64,000 bases of DNA from Enterobacter cloacae complex sp. R_G8 (GCF_024599795.1 NZ_CP102246.1:1860001-1924000); one strand, 5' to 3'. Shown: positions 1-8,816, counted from the stretch's first letter. Numbers and translations: made by a program. Notes: generated by a model not told the origin, from the sequence alone.

Positions 1-1
1 G

Positions 2-31
2 GATGTGAAGAAGCTGCTGGATAAGCTTTGA
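2..31 (+). CDS. 3' end of upstream gene (asmA by synteny)
   Basis: The first bases read in frame as D-V-K-K-L-L-D-K-L followed by TGA. Only nine codons are inside the window, so the product cannot be identified from sequence. In E. coli the neighbour of yegH in this tail-to-tail arrangement is asmA, an inner-membrane protein of the AsmA-like phospholipid-transport and outer-membrane assembly family. The assignment rests on gene order only. Confidence 0.35.
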   Translation, partial: DVKKLLDKL

Positions 32-71
32 TGTTTGTTGTGCCGGGTGGCGGCTGCCAGTGTGGCCTGAT

Positions 72-105
72 GCCCTCACCCCCTCCCTCTCCCACGGGAG
101 AGGGA
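72..105. repeat. CCCTCTCCC palindromic repeat, partial copy
   Basis: A CCCTCACCCC tract (74-83) is followed by a 10-bp inverted repeat, TCCCTCTCCC (84-93) and GGGAGAGGGA (96-105). The same modules occur in a fuller form at 6164-6255, so this is a partial copy of one dispersed palindromic family. A REP-like half site (GCCGGGTGGCGGCT) lies just upstream at 42-55. The hairpin is between two convergent genes and a T/A run follows at 120-128, so it may help terminate transcripts. Confidence 0.6.
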
Positions 106-130
106 GCTATCGGGTTGCCGTTTTTTTTAC

Positions 131-1714
131 CTACACCTCAAAATCCATCTCTTCTTCATCGCGCAGCGGAATCAGCTGCACCTTCTGCACGCGATGGTTC
201 TCAATCTGCAGTGTTTTCAGCAGATAGTTGCCAACCTGAACTTCTTCTCCCGGTTGAGGAATACGCTGCAGATACTCCATCAGCAGACCCGCAATGGTGT
301 GGTACTCACGTTTTTCATCCAGCGGCAGGGGAACATACTGAACCAGGTCTTCAAGCGGCATATGGCCGTTGGCCGTCCATGAACCGTCCGCGTTTTTCTG
401 AATATCATGGCGTGCATCGATTTCATCCACTTCGTTGGGCAAATTACCGGCGATAGTTTCCATCACGTCGCTGAGCGTCACCAGCCCTTCAACCGAACCA
501 AATTCATCCACAACAAAGGCAAAGTGCGTGCGCGCGTTACGGAATTGTTCAAGGGCAGAGAGCAGCTGCAGCCCCTCCGGGAACACCAGCGGCTGGCGCA
601 CCAGGGCGCGCAGATTGAGTGCCTCACCGTGCAACTGCTGTTGCAGCAGGTCGATGACATGCACCACGCCCAGCAGCTCCTCTTCCTCTTCACCCCCTGT
701 CACCACCACGCGGGTATGCTGGTTTTTATCCAGCAGGGCGCGGATCTGCTCTTCCGGCGCGGTGAGGTCGATATGCTCAATGTCATGGCGCGACGTCATG
801 ATACTGCTGACCGTGCGCTGATTAAGATTGAGCACCCGCTCAATCATCAGCCGCTCCTGCGGATTAAAGATCTGCCCGTCACTGTGATCGGCCAGCATCG
901 CGGAGGATTCTGCATCCAGCTCCGCATCTTCTTTCTTCCCGCTGAGCAGGCGCATCACCGTGTCGGCGGTGCGTTGACGTAATGTCTGATTTGCCGAGAG
1001 GAAGCGACGGCGGTTGAAAATCGCCAGCTGGTTAAGCGCCTCAATCATGACGGAGAAGCCAATGGCGGCGTAGAGGTAACCTTTCGGAATGTGGAACCCA
1101 AAGCCGTCCGCCACCAGGCTAAAGCCAATCATTAACAGGAAACTCAGGCAGAGGATCACGATGGTCGGGTGGCTGTTCACAAACCGGGTCAGCGCTTTAC
1201 TCGCCATCACCATCAGCGTGATGGCAATGATCACCGCAGCCATCATCACCGCCAGATGGTCGACCATCCCGACGGCGGTGATCACCGAGTCCAGAGAGAA
1301 GACTGCATCCAGCACCACAATTTGCGCGACCACCGGCCAGAATTTAGCCCCGCGCCGCTGGGTGGGGTTTTCACTGTCTTTACCTTCGAGCCTCTCATTC
1401 AGTTCTACCGTGGCTTTGAACAGCAGGAACAACCCGCCGAAGAGCATGATCAGGTCACGCGCGCTAAAGCTCAGGCCGTGAACGGAGAACAGGGGCTTTG
1501 TCAGGGTCACCAGCCAGGAGATTGAGGCCAGCAGCAGCAGTCGCATCACCATCGCCAGCAGCAGGCCCGTTACGCGCGCACGGTCGCGCTGCGCCGGGGG
1601 GAGTTTTTCGGCGAGGATGGCGATAAAGACCAGATTATCAATACCGAGCACTAATTCGATGACGACCAGCGTAACCAGCCCGGCCCAGATTGATGGATCG
1701 GCAATCCATTCCAT
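131..1714 (-). CDS. yegH: YegH, TerC-like membrane protein with CBS and CorC_HlyC domains
   Basis: A 527-residue protein matching E. coli YegH along its whole length. The N-terminal ~230 residues are a TerC-type integral membrane domain with about seven hydrophobic segments and the family's acidic motifs (ELVLGIDN near residue 20 and [10 protein letters not shown] near 135). Two CBS domains follow (about 300-430), then a C-terminal CorC_HlyC transporter-associated domain (about 440-520). TerC/CorC proteins are linked to metal-ion or tellurium handling, but the substrate of YegH is not established. The ATG at 1714 gives MEWIADPS, as in the E. coli protein. The gene is divergent from the wza leader. 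Confidence 0.95.
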   Translation of the reverse strand: MEWIADPSIWAGLVTLVVIELVLGIDNLVFIAILAEKLPPAQRDRARVTGLLLAMVMRLLLLASISWLVTLTKPLFSVHGLSFSARDLIMLFGGLFLLFKATVELNERLEGKDSENPTQRRGAKFWPVVAQIVVLDAVFSLDSVITAVGMVDHLAVMMAAVIIAITLMVMASKALTRFVNSHPTIVILCLSFLLMIGFSLVADGFGFHIPKGYLYAAIGFSVMIEALNQLAIFNRRRFLSANQTLRQRTADTVMRLLSGKKEDAELDAESSAMLADHSDGQIFNPQERLMIERVLNLNQRTVSSIMTSRHDIEHIDLTAPEEQIRALLDKNQHTRVVVTGGEEEEELLGVVHVIDLLQQQLHGEALNLRALVRQPLVFPEGLQLLSALEQFRNARTHFAFVVDEFGSVEGLVTLSDVMETIAGNLPNEVDEIDARHDIQKNADGSWTANGHMPLEDLVQYVPLPLDEKREYHTIAGLLMEYLQRIPQPGEEVQVGNYLLKTLQIENHRVQKVQLIPLRDEEEMDFEV

Positions 1715-1795
1715 AGTAATCGCAATACCTTCTGTTATTTGAGCAATGTCACACTTCGATCATGGATAAAGCTGGGGAAAATTGCAATGCCGGGC

Positions 1796-1809
1796 TGAGA
1801 TTTCTCTTA
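1796..1809 (+). promoter_or_regulatory. Candidate RcsAB box upstream of wza
   Basis: TGAGATTTCTCTTA (reverse complement TAAGAGAAATCTCA) matches the published RcsAB consensus TaAGaatatTCctA at 9 of 14 positions in either orientation and is itself nearly palindromic. It lies about 600 bp upstream of wza and 82 bp from the yegH start. Colanic acid operons are the classic RcsAB target, so a site is expected in this leader, but this match is imperfect and unproven. Confidence 0.3.
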
Positions 1810-2191
1810 ATACGATCCGCTTAAAAGGACGAGCTTTGCTGAAACTGTAAATAAGCTAAATACGTAGATTTAATTACAAAGAAACCATTTTAGGATATAT
1901 CGCAATAAATGGTTTTTATTTTAATTTTGTCAATATAAAGAAAATCCTAAAACGTCAAAACTTTGCTCTTAATATTAATCTTAAAAACCGTTATTAGGAC
2001 AGTTGTCTCCTTGCCTGCTATTAGGTTAGCTGCAACAATTCTCCCAGCATCAAATGTTAAAACTCCTTGTTGCTATTATTGTTCTGGTCTTCAGTGATGG
2101 TTATTCATTATCCGCCTTGTGTCGCAAGCGGCTGATATATTTCCAGAAGACCTTATTCAAGAGGGTGTCTATCCATAACGCATTGTTTAGT

Positions 2192-2229
2192 CAGTGGATT
2201 GGTAACTGAAAGCCAAGGGCGGTAGCGTG
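2192..2229 (+). promoter_or_regulatory. JUMPstart element with ops site (RfaH recruitment), wza leader
   Basis: The region starts CAGTGGATTGGTAACTGAAA and ends with the exact ops core GGCGGTAGCGT at 2218-2228. JUMPstart/ops elements lie in the leaders of long polysaccharide operons. RNA polymerase pauses there and recruits RfaH, which suppresses Rho-dependent termination and helps translation. The copy diverges from the canonical JUMPstart (compare 26219-26256) in its first half but keeps ops intact. It is about 180 bp upstream of wza. Confidence 0.9.
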
Positions 2230-2277
2230 CCTGAAAGCGTGTGAATCAGCCTCGATTATTCTGTCAATAGCCAATGG

Positions 2278-2409
2278 ATGAATAAGCTTTTTTTAGGACT
2301 GATGCCAGTTATATTTCTATTTGAACAACTGCATGCTGAAAGCCAAATCGACCCGGCTTATTTAATTGCACAGGATAATTACTCTGCCAAAGTGATAAAT
2401 AATCAATGA
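2278..2409 (+). CDS. Small secreted-type ORF coupled to wza (43 aa, not recognised)
   Basis: ATG at 2278 opens a 43-codon frame ending in TGA at 2407-2409, overlapping the wza ATG by 4 nt (ATGA). The product begins [20 protein letters not shown], which looks like a signal peptide: a Lys near the N-terminus, a hydrophobic core, and a His-Ala|Glu-Ser cleavage-like site. A short polar tail (about 23 residues) follows, rich in Asn, Gln, Ile and Asp. No strong Shine-Dalgarno sequence precedes the ATG, which weakens the call. The frame lies between ops and wza inside the leader transcript. It could be a real periplasmic peptide, a leader peptide coupling translation to wza, or chance. I do not recognise a named homologue. 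Confidence 0.4.
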   Translation: MNKLFLGLMPVIFLFEQLHAESQIDPAYLIAQDNYSAKVINNQ

Positions 2410-3545
2410 TGAAATCCAAAATGAAATTGATGCCATTATTGGTGTCTGTGACCTTGATGAGTGGTTGTACAGTCTTTCCCGGCAGCAATATGTCAACAAT
2501 GGGTAAGGATGTGATCAAACAACAGGATGCTGATTTTGATCTCGACAAGATGGTGAATGTTTATCCACTGACACCACGTCTGGTCGAACAATTACGTCCA
2601 CGTCCCAATGTTGCGCAGCCGAATATGTCGCTGGACCAGGAAATTGCCTCCTACCAGTATCGCGTGGGGCCTGGTGATGTCATCAACGTCACCGTCTGGG
2701 ATCACCCGGAACTGACCACTCCTGCGGGCCAGTATCGCAGCTCTAGCGACACCGGTAACTGGGTCCAGTCTGATGGCACCATGTTCTATCCCTATATTGG
2801 CAAAGTTCATGTCGCGGGGAAAACCCTTGCCGAAATCCGTAGTGATATTACCGGCCGCTTAGCGCAGTACATTGCCGATCCGCAGGTGGACGTTAATATC
2901 GCCGCATTCCGCTCGCAAAAAGCCTATATCTCCGGTCAGGTGAACAAATCTGGCCAGCAGGCTATCACCAACGTGCCGCTGACCGTGCTGGATGCCATTA
3001 ACGCCGCGGGCGGTTTAACCGACGGTGCCGACTGGCGCAACGTCGTTCTGACCCACAACGGTAAAGAACAACGCATTTCTCTGCAGGCGCTGATGCAAAA
3101 CGGCGACCTGACCCAGAACCGTCTGCTCTATCCGGGCGACATTCTGTACGTGCCACGTAATGACGATCTGAAAGTCTTCGTGATGGGTGAAGTGAAGAAA
3201 CAGAGCACCCTCAAAATGGACTTCAGCGGCATGACACTGACCGAAGCACTGGGTAATGCAGAGGGCATCGATCTCACTACCTCTAACGCCACCGGTATCT
3301 TCGTGATCCGTCCGCTGAAAGGCGAGGGCAGTGCGAAAGGCAAGATTGCCAATATCTACCAGCTGGATATGTCTGATGCGACCTCTCTGGTGATGGCAAC
3401 GGAGTTCCGCCTCCAGCCATATGATGTGGTGTATGTCACCACCGCGCCGGTTGCCCGCTGGAACCGTCTGATCAACCAGTTGCTGCCAACCATCAGTGGC
3501 GTTCGCTACATGACGGATACGGCGCGCGACATTCATACCTGGTAA
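2406..3545 (+). CDS. wza: Wza, outer-membrane polysaccharide export lipoprotein
   Basis: A 379-residue protein, nearly identical to E. coli Wza and of the same length. The N-terminus carries a lipoprotein signal with lipobox LMSGC, so Cys21 becomes the lipidated first residue. Polysaccharide-export (Poly_export, SLBB-type) domains follow: YRVGPGDV near residue 86, SGQVNKSGQ near 177 and VMGEVKKQ near 259. The C-terminal amphipathic helix forms the octameric alpha-barrel pore in the family. Wza carries colanic acid across the outer membrane, working with Wzc. It is the first long gene of the operon; the wzb start lies 6 nt beyond its stop. Confidence 0.98.
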   Translation: MMKSKMKLMPLLVSVTLMSGCTVFPGSNMSTMGKDVIKQQDADFDLDKMVNVYPLTPRLVEQLRPRPNVAQPNMSLDQEIASYQYRVGPGDVINVTVWDHPELTTPAGQYRSSSDTGNWVQSDGTMFYPYIGKVHVAGKTLAEIRSDITGRLAQYIADPQVDVNIAAFRSQKAYISGQVNKSGQQAITNVPLTVLDAINAAGGLTDGADWRNVVLTHNGKEQRISLQALMQNGDLTQNRLLYPGDILYVPRNDDLKVFVMGEVKKQSTLKMDFSGMTLTEALGNAEGIDLTTSNATGIFVIRPLKGEGSAKGKIANIYQLDMSDATSLVMATEFRLQPYDVVYVTTAPVARWNRLINQLLPTISGVRYMTDTARDIHTW

Positions 3546-3551
3546 TCCGCG

Positions 3552-3995
3552 ATGTTTAATAAAATTCTGGTGGTATGCGTGGGGAACATTTGCCGTTCCC
3601 CAACGGCTGAGCGGTTGCTGAAACACTACCAGCCCGAACTCACCGTCGATTCTGCAGGGCTGGGTGCGCTGGTCGGTAAAGGTGCCGATGAAAGCGCCGC
3701 GAGCGTGGCCCGCGATCATAACCTTTCTCTCGACGGGCACTGCGCCCGTCAGGTCACCGGCCGCATGTGCCGGGAGTATGACCTGATCCTGACGATGGAA
3801 AAACGCCATATTCACTCGCTATGCGACATCGCACCGGAGATGCGCGGCAAAGTGATGCTGTTTGGTCACTGGGATAATGAACGCGAAATCCCCGATCCGT
3901 ATCGCAAAAGCCGTGAGGCCTTTGAGGCGGTGTATACCTTACTTGACCAGTCTGCCCGTCAGTGGGCGCAGGCACTGAAAGCTCAGCAGGGATAA
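3552..3995 (+). CDS. wzb: Wzb, low-molecular-weight protein-tyrosine phosphatase
   Basis: A 147-residue cytoplasmic phosphatase that dephosphorylates the tyrosine tail of Wzc, allowing the phosphorylation cycle needed for polymer assembly. The P-loop CVGNICRS at residues 9-16 has the C-x5-R signature (Cys9 nucleophile, Arg15), and the general-acid Asp is in the D-P-Y motif near residue 115. Length equals that of E. coli Wzb. wzb sits between wza and wzc, with wzc starting 2 nt after the wzb stop, so the three are clearly co-transcribed. Confidence 0.97.
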   Translation: MFNKILVVCVGNICRSPTAERLLKHYQPELTVDSAGLGALVGKGADESAASVARDHNLSLDGHCARQVTGRMCREYDLILTMEKRHIHSLCDIAPEMRGKVMLFGHWDNEREIPDPYRKSREAFEAVYTLLDQSARQWAQALKAQQG

Positions 3996-3997
3996 CA

Positions 3998-6160
3998 ATG
4001 ACAGAAAAAACAAAACCTTCTGCCGCCCCGATTTCGGGCAGTGATGAAATCGATATTGGTCGCCTGGTCGGCACCGTAATAGAGGCGAAGTGGTGGGTAC
4101 TTGGGATCACCGCCGTGTTTGCCGCCGCGGCGATCGTCTATACGCTGTTTGCGACACCTATCTACAGTGCCGATGCGCTGGTACAGATTGAGCAGAACAC
4201 CGGCAACTCGCTGGTGCAGGATATTGGTTCTGCCCTGGCGAACAAACCGCCTGCCTCCGAGGCTGAAATTCAGCTGATCCAGTCGCGTCTGGTGCTGGGC
4301 AAAACGGTTCACGATCTGGGGCTTGATATCTCCGTCACCAAAAATACCTTCCCGATATTTGGTGCCGGCTGGGATCGCCTGACAGGGCGCAGTAACGACA
4401 CGGTAAAAGTCACTGACTTTGTGCTGCCGAAAGGCAGTGCGGATCAAACCTTTACCCTGACCGTTCTGGGGCCGAAGCAGTACCAGTTGACCAGTGACGC
4501 CGGCTTCAGTGCGCGCGGTGAAGTGGGGCAGATGTTGACGAAAGATGGCGTCAGCATGATGGTGAGCGCTATTCATGCGCAGGAAGGCGGCGAGTTTACC
4601 GTCACCAAATTCTCTACCCTGGGGATGATCAACAATCTGCAAAACAACCTGACGGTCACCGAAAATGGCAAGGACACCGGTGTCCTGAGCATGACCTTTA
4701 CCGGTGAAGATAAGGATCAAATCCGCGATATCCTCAACAGCATCACCCGCAACTACCTTGAGCAGAACGTCGAGCGTAAGTCGGCTGAAGCGGCGAAGAG
4801 CCTGGCCTTCCTCGCGAAACAGCTCCCGGAAGTGCGCGCACGTCTGGATGATGCTGAGAACAAACTGAACGCGTTTCGTCAGGACAAAGACTCCGTCGAT
4901 CTGCCACTGGAAGCGAAATCGGTGCTGGACTCGATGGTCAACATCGATGCGCAGCTCAACGAGTTGACCTTCAAAGAGGCGGAAATTTCTAAGCTCTACA
5001 CCAAACGTCATCCGGCCTATCGCACGCTGCTGGAAAAACGCCGTACCCTCGAAGAGGAGAAGGCGAAGCTCAATGACCGCGTCACCGCGATGCCAAAAAC
5101 GCAGCAGGAAATTGTCCGTCTGACCCGCGACGTGGAATCCGGCCAGCAGGTCTATATGCAGCTGCTGAACAAACAGCAGGAGCTGAAAATCACCGAAGCC
5201 AGCACCGTCGGCGACGTACGTATTGTTGACCCGGCCATTACCCAGCCTGGCGTGCTGAAGCCGAAGAAAGCGCTGATTATCCTCGGCAGCATTATCCTTG
5301 GACTGATGCTCTCCATTGTTGGTGTGCTGCTGCGTTCGCTGTTCAACCGCGGTATCGAAAGCCCGCAGGTGCTGGAAGAGAACGGTATCAACGTCTACGC
5401 CAGTATTCCGCTGTCCGAATGGCAGAAATCGCATGACCGCGTCAAAAGCGTCAAAGGCGTCAAGCGTTACAAACAGAGCCAGCTGCTGGCAGTGGGTAAC
5501 CCGACTGACCTGGCAATTGAAGCGGTGCGCAGTCTGCGTACCAGTCTCCACTTCGCCATGATGCAGGCCAAAAACAACGTACTGATGTTAACCGGTGTCA
5601 GCCCGTCGATAGGTAAGACCTTTGTCTGCGCCAACCTGGCGGCGGTGGTCAGTCAGACCAATAAACGGGTGCTGCTGATCGACTGCGATATGCGTAAGGG
5701 CTACACCCACGAGCTGCTGGGGACCAATAACGTCAACGGTCTGTCGGAAATCCTGCTTGGCAAGGGTGAGATTAGCCAGAGCGCGAAACCGACCAGCATC
5801 CCGAAATTTGACCTCATCCCACGTGGTCAGGTGCCGCCAAACCCATCCGAACTGTTGATGAGTGACCGCTTTGCCGAGCTGGTGGAGTGGGCGAGCAAAA
5901 ACTACGACCTGGTGCTGATCGATACACCACCAATTCTGGCCGTGACCGATGCGGCTGTGGTCGGCCGCCTGGCGGGAACCACGCTGATGGTGGCGCGCTA
6001 TGCGGTGAACACCCTGAAGGAAGTGGAAACCAGCCTGAGCCGCTTCGAGCAGAACGGCATTGAGGTGAAAGGGGTGATCCTGAACTCCATCTTCCGTCGC
6101 GCAACCGGTTATCAGGATTACGGGTATTACGAGTACGAATATAAGTCTGACAGCAAATAA
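3998..6160 (+). CDS. wzc: Wzc, tyrosine autokinase and polysaccharide co-polymerase
   Basis: A 720-residue inner-membrane protein. The start at 3998 (MTEKTKPSAAP) gives the E. coli length; the frame is open further upstream into wzb. There are two membrane segments (about 32-52 and 421-445) flanking a large periplasmic Wzz/coiled-coil domain. The cytoplasmic BY-kinase domain has Walker A (GVSPSIGKTF, about 532-541), Walker A' (LLIDCDM, about 559-565) and Walker B (VLIDTPP, about 638-645). The C-terminal tyrosine cluster is complete (Tyr705, 708, 710, 711, 713, 715). Wzc controls high-level polymerisation and connects to Wza. Confidence 0.98.
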   Translation: MTEKTKPSAAPISGSDEIDIGRLVGTVIEAKWWVLGITAVFAAAAIVYTLFATPIYSADALVQIEQNTGNSLVQDIGSALANKPPASEAEIQLIQSRLVLGKTVHDLGLDISVTKNTFPIFGAGWDRLTGRSNDTVKVTDFVLPKGSADQTFTLTVLGPKQYQLTSDAGFSARGEVGQMLTKDGVSMMVSAIHAQEGGEFTVTKFSTLGMINNLQNNLTVTENGKDTGVLSMTFTGEDKDQIRDILNSITRNYLEQNVERKSAEAAKSLAFLAKQLPEVRARLDDAENKLNAFRQDKDSVDLPLEAKSVLDSMVNIDAQLNELTFKEAEISKLYTKRHPAYRTLLEKRRTLEEEKAKLNDRVTAMPKTQQEIVRLTRDVESGQQVYMQLLNKQQELKITEASTVGDVRIVDPAITQPGVLKPKKALIILGSIILGLMLSIVGVLLRSLFNRGIESPQVLEENGINVYASIPLSEWQKSHDRVKSVKGVKRYKQSQLLAVGNPTDLAIEAVRSLRTSLHFAMMQAKNNVLMLTGVSPSIGKTFVCANLAAVVSQTNKRVLLIDCDMRKGYTHELLGTNNVNGLSEILLGKGEISQSAKPTSIPKFDLIPRGQVPPNPSELLMSDRFAELVEWASKNYDLVLIDTPPILAVTDAAVVGRLAGTTLMVARYAVNTLKEVETSLSRFEQNGIEVKGVILNSIFRRATGYQDYGYYEYEYKSDSK

Positions 6161-6163
6161 CAA

Positions 6164-6255
6164 TCCCCCTCACCCTAACCCTCTCCCGAGGGGAGAGGGA
6201 ACTGCCCGGTGCAGCTATTCTCCCTCTCCCTTTGGGAGAGGGGCGGGGTGAGGGA
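6164..6255. repeat. Nested palindromic repeat between wzc and wcaA
   Basis: Two hairpins, CCCTCTCCC/GGGAGAGGG at 6179-6199 (2-3 nt loop) and at 6222-6242 (TTT loop), are enclosed by an outer inverted pair: CCCTCACCC near 6167-6175 with GGGGTGAGGG at 6245-6254. The whole element can fold as a three-way junction. It shares both modules with the copy at 72-105. It fills almost the whole wzc-wcaA gap, inside an otherwise tightly packed operon. Confidence 0.75.
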
Positions 6256-6268
6256 TCAGGGGAAGACC

Positions 6269-7111
6269 ATGACCACACAACGCCCTTTAGTTTCTATTTA
6301 TATGCCGACATGGAATCGTCAGCAGCTGGCGATCCGTGCAATCAAATCTGTGCTGCGCCAGGATTACGATAACTGGGAGCTGATCATTGTTGATGACTGT
6401 TCCTCTTCGTATGAGCAGCTGCAAAAGTTTGTCACCGACCTTAATGACCCGCGCGTCAGCTACACCCATAACGCGATCAACTCCGGGGCGTGTGCGGTGC
6501 GTAATCAGGCGATTATGCAGGCCAAAGGGCAGTATCTGACCGGCATCGATGACGATGACGAATGGACGCCAAACCGCTTGTCGATTTTCCTGTCGCACAA
6601 GGAACAACTGGTCACGCACGCTTTCCTGTATGCCAACGACTATGTCTGTCAGGGCGAGGTTTACTCGCAGCCTGCCAGCCTGCCGCTATACCCGAAATCA
6701 CCGTACTCTCGCCGCCTGTTCTACAAGCGCAACATCATTGGCAATCAGGTGTTCACCTGGGCGTGGCGCTTTAAAGAGTGCCTGTTCGATACCGAACTGA
6801 AGGCCGCGCAGGATTACGACATCTTCCTGCGGATGGTGGTGGAGTATGGCGAGCCGTGGAAAGTGGAAGAGGCCACGCAGATCCTGCACATCAACCACGG
6901 GGAGATGCAAATCACCTCCTCGCCAAAAAAATTCTCGGGTTACTTCCATTTTTACCGTAAGCACAAGGATAAGTTTGACCGTGGTAGCCGGAAGTACCAG
7001 CTCTTTACCCTCTATCAGATCCGCAATAAGCGGATGACCTGGCGTACCTTGCTGACGCTGTTTTCCGTGCGCAACGGCAAGCGACTGGCTGATGGACTGC
7101 GGGGGAAATAA
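6269..7111 (+). CDS. wcaA: WcaA, colanic acid glycosyltransferase (GT2)
   Basis: A 280-residue GT-A family 2 glycosyltransferase. It starts VSIYMPTWNRQQ and has the nucleotide-binding IIVDDCS motif near residue 40 and the DxD-type GIDDDDEW motif near residue 95. The start at 6269 is preceded by a GGGGAAG ribosome site and matches the E. coli N-terminus; the frame continues upstream through the repeat but that part is not conserved. It adds one sugar of the colanic acid hexasaccharide on undecaprenyl diphosphate, at the cytoplasmic face; which sugar is not visible from sequence. The stop overlaps the wcaB ATG by 1 nt. Confidence 0.96.
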   Translation: MTTQRPLVSIYMPTWNRQQLAIRAIKSVLRQDYDNWELIIVDDCSSSYEQLQKFVTDLNDPRVSYTHNAINSGACAVRNQAIMQAKGQYLTGIDDDDEWTPNRLSIFLSHKEQLVTHAFLYANDYVCQGEVYSQPASLPLYPKSPYSRRLFYKRNIIGNQVFTWAWRFKECLFDTELKAAQDYDIFLRMVVEYGEPWKVEEATQILHINHGEMQITSSPKKFSGYFHFYRKHKDKFDRGSRKYQLFTLYQIRNKRMTWRTLLTLFSVRNGKRLADGLRGK

Positions 7112-7602
7112 TGTTTCTGGAAGATTGCCGCGCTAACAGCTGGAGCCTGCGCCCGTGCTGCATGGTTCTGGCGTACCGCATCGCGCATTTCTGCTCGGTG
7201 TGGCGTAAGAAAAATGTTCTGAACAACCTCTGGGCGGCACCGGTTCTGGTGCTGTACCGGATTATCACCGAATGCATTTTTGGTTATGAAATTCAGGCTG
7301 CGGCCACCATCGGCCGCCGCTTTACCATTCACCATGGCTATGCGGTGGTCATCAATAAGTTCGTGGTCGCCGGGGATGATTTCACTATTCGCCATGCGGT
7401 CACCATCGGCAACCGGGGGCCGGAGAGCCTGGCCTGTCCGGTTATCGGCAACAACGTCGAGCTGGGGGCGAACGTGGTGATCATTGGCGACATTACCATT
7501 GGTAACAACGTCACGATTGGTGCAGGCAGCGTGGTGCTGGACAGCATTCCGGATAACGCGCTGGTAGTGGGCGAAAAAGCCCGCGTGAAGGTGATCAAAT
7601 GA
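7111..7602 (+). CDS. wcaB: WcaB, colanic acid O-acetyltransferase (left-handed beta helix)
   Basis: A 163-residue protein of the serine-acetyltransferase-like hexapeptide family. Isoleucine-rich hexapeptide repeats run from about residue 60 to the end (IGNNVELGANVVIIGDITIGNNVTIGAG pattern, with a final VVLD turn). Family members use acetyl-CoA, and colanic acid is O-acetylated, so WcaB or WcaF, or both, supply these groups. It is cytoplasmic. The start overlaps the wcaA stop and the end overlaps wcaC by 4 nt (ATGA), indicating translational coupling. Confidence 0.95.
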   Translation: MFLEDCRANSWSLRPCCMVLAYRIAHFCSVWRKKNVLNNLWAAPVLVLYRIITECIFGYEIQAAATIGRRFTIHHGYAVVINKFVVAGDDFTIRHAVTIGNRGPESLACPVIGNNVELGANVVIIGDITIGNNVTIGAGSVVLDSIPDNALVVGEKARVKVIK

Positions 7603-8816
7603 ACATTCTGCAATTTAACGTCCGTCTCGCCGAAGGCGGAGCAGCCGGTGTGGCGCTGGATCTGCACCAGCGTGCGCTGCAAAAAGGACTTCAGTCTCGT
7701 TTTATCTACGGCTACGGCAAAGGCGGTAAGAAAAGCGTCAGCCACGATATCTATCCGCAGGTGCACAAGCAGACGCCACGTCTGACCTCTGTCGCCAATA
7801 TCGCGCTGTTCCGTCTGTTTAACCGCGATCTGTTTGGCAATCTGAATAACCTCTATCGCACGGTCACGCGCACCACCGGCCCGGTTGTGCTCCATTTTCA
7901 CGTGCTGCACAGCTACTGGCTGAATCTGCAAGAGGTGGTGACGTTTTGCCAGAAGGTACAGGCTCACAAGCCGGATACCCGTTTCATCTGGACGTTGCAC
8001 GACCACTGGAGCGTGACCGGGCGCTGCGCGTTCACCGACGGCTGCGAAGGCTGGAAAAACGCCTGCCAGAAGTGTCCGACATTAACCAATTACCCGCCGG
8101 TGAAAGTGGATCGCGCTCACCAGCTGGTGGACGGAAAACGTCAGCTGTTCCGCGATATGCTGTCGCTCGGCTGCACGTTTATCTCCCCAAGCCAGCATGT
8201 GGCCGATGCCTTCAACAGTCTGTATGGGGCTGGGCGGTGTCAGATCATCAACAACGGGATCGACGTGGCGACGGAAGCGATTCTGGCCGAGTTGACCCCG
8301 GTTGCGGAAACCGCAGGTAAACCGAAAATCGCAATCGTCGCGCATGACCTGCGTTACGACGGCAAAACCAACCAGCAGCTGGTGCGCGACATGATGGCGC
8401 TGGGTGACAAAATCGAACTGCATACCTTCGGCAAATTCTCGCCGTTCGATGGCGCTAACGTGGTGAATCACGGGTTTGAAACGGACAAGCGCAAGCTGAT
8501 GAGCGCCCTCAACGGGATGGATGCGCTGGTGTTCAGCTCGCGCGTGGATAACTACCCGCTGATCCTCTGTGAAGCGCTCTCGATTGGCGTGCCGGTGATC
8601 GCCACCCACAGCGACGCGGCGCGTGAAGTGCTGGAAAAATCGGGCGGGAAAACGTTCGCGGAACAGGAGGTGCTGCCGCTGGTGCAACTGCCGAAGCCGC
8701 AGATTGCGCAGGCCGTTTTTGGCACTGACCTGGAATCGTTCCGCAACCGCAGCCGCAAGGCCTACAGTGGACAACAGATGCTGGAGGAGTATGTCTCGTT
8801 CTATCAGAGTCTGTAG
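7599..8816 (+). CDS. wcaC: WcaC, colanic acid glycosyltransferase (GT4)
   Basis: A 405-residue GT-B fold transferase. The N-terminal domain opens with a glycine-rich GGAAGVALDLH loop near residue 12. The C-terminal GT4 signature includes NNGID near 216 and the ALVFSSRVDNYPLILCEALSIGVPVIATHS stretch (split across about 309-340), with the conserved E-x7-E type pattern. It transfers one sugar in colanic acid unit assembly. It overlaps wcaB by 4 nt and wcaD by 26 nt. Confidence 0.95.
   Translation: MNILQFNVRLAEGGAAGVALDLHQRALQKGLQSRFIYGYGKGGKKSVSHDIYPQVHKQTPRLTSVANIALFRLFNRDLFGNLNNLYRTVTRTTGPVVLHFHVLHSYWLNLQEVVTFCQKVQAHKPDTRFIWTLHDHWSVTGRCAFTDGCEGWKNACQKCPTLTNYPPVKVDRAHQLVDGKRQLFRDMLSLGCTFISPSQHVADAFNSLYGAGRCQIINNGIDVATEAILAELTPVAETAGKPKIAIVAHDLRYDGKTNQQLVRDMMALGDKIELHTFGKFSPFDGANVVNHGFETDKRKLMSALNGMDALVFSSRVDNYPLILCEALSIGVPVIATHSDAAREVLEKSGGKTFAEQEVLPLVQLPKPQIAQAVFGTDLESFRNRSRKAYSGQQMLEEYVSFYQSL

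Larger units (their letters stand above)
1715..2405 (+). promoter_or_regulatory. Long regulatory leader of the colanic acid operon
   Basis: A 691-bp gap between divergent yegH and wza, strongly AT-rich from about 1840 to 2100. It must hold the wza operon promoter and the yegH promoter. A candidate RcsAB box (1796-1809), a JUMPstart/ops element (2192-2229) and a small coding frame (2278-2409) are listed separately. No -35/-10 pair stood out clearly enough to call. In E. coli the RcsAB-controlled start of wza also lies several hundred bases upstream of the gene, so a long untranslated leader is expected. Confidence 0.75.

Noticed and set aside
3983..5551. Long open frame antisense to wzc (522 codons)
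   Set aside because: It mirrors the codon pattern of the conserved wzc gene, has no ribosome site or recognisable domain, and its composition (rich in Arg, Gln, His) is typical of antisense shadows.
8623..8790. N-terminal extension of wcaD
   Set aside because: The extension lies within wcaC in another frame; the ATG at 8791 has a strong ribosome site and matches the homologous N-terminus.
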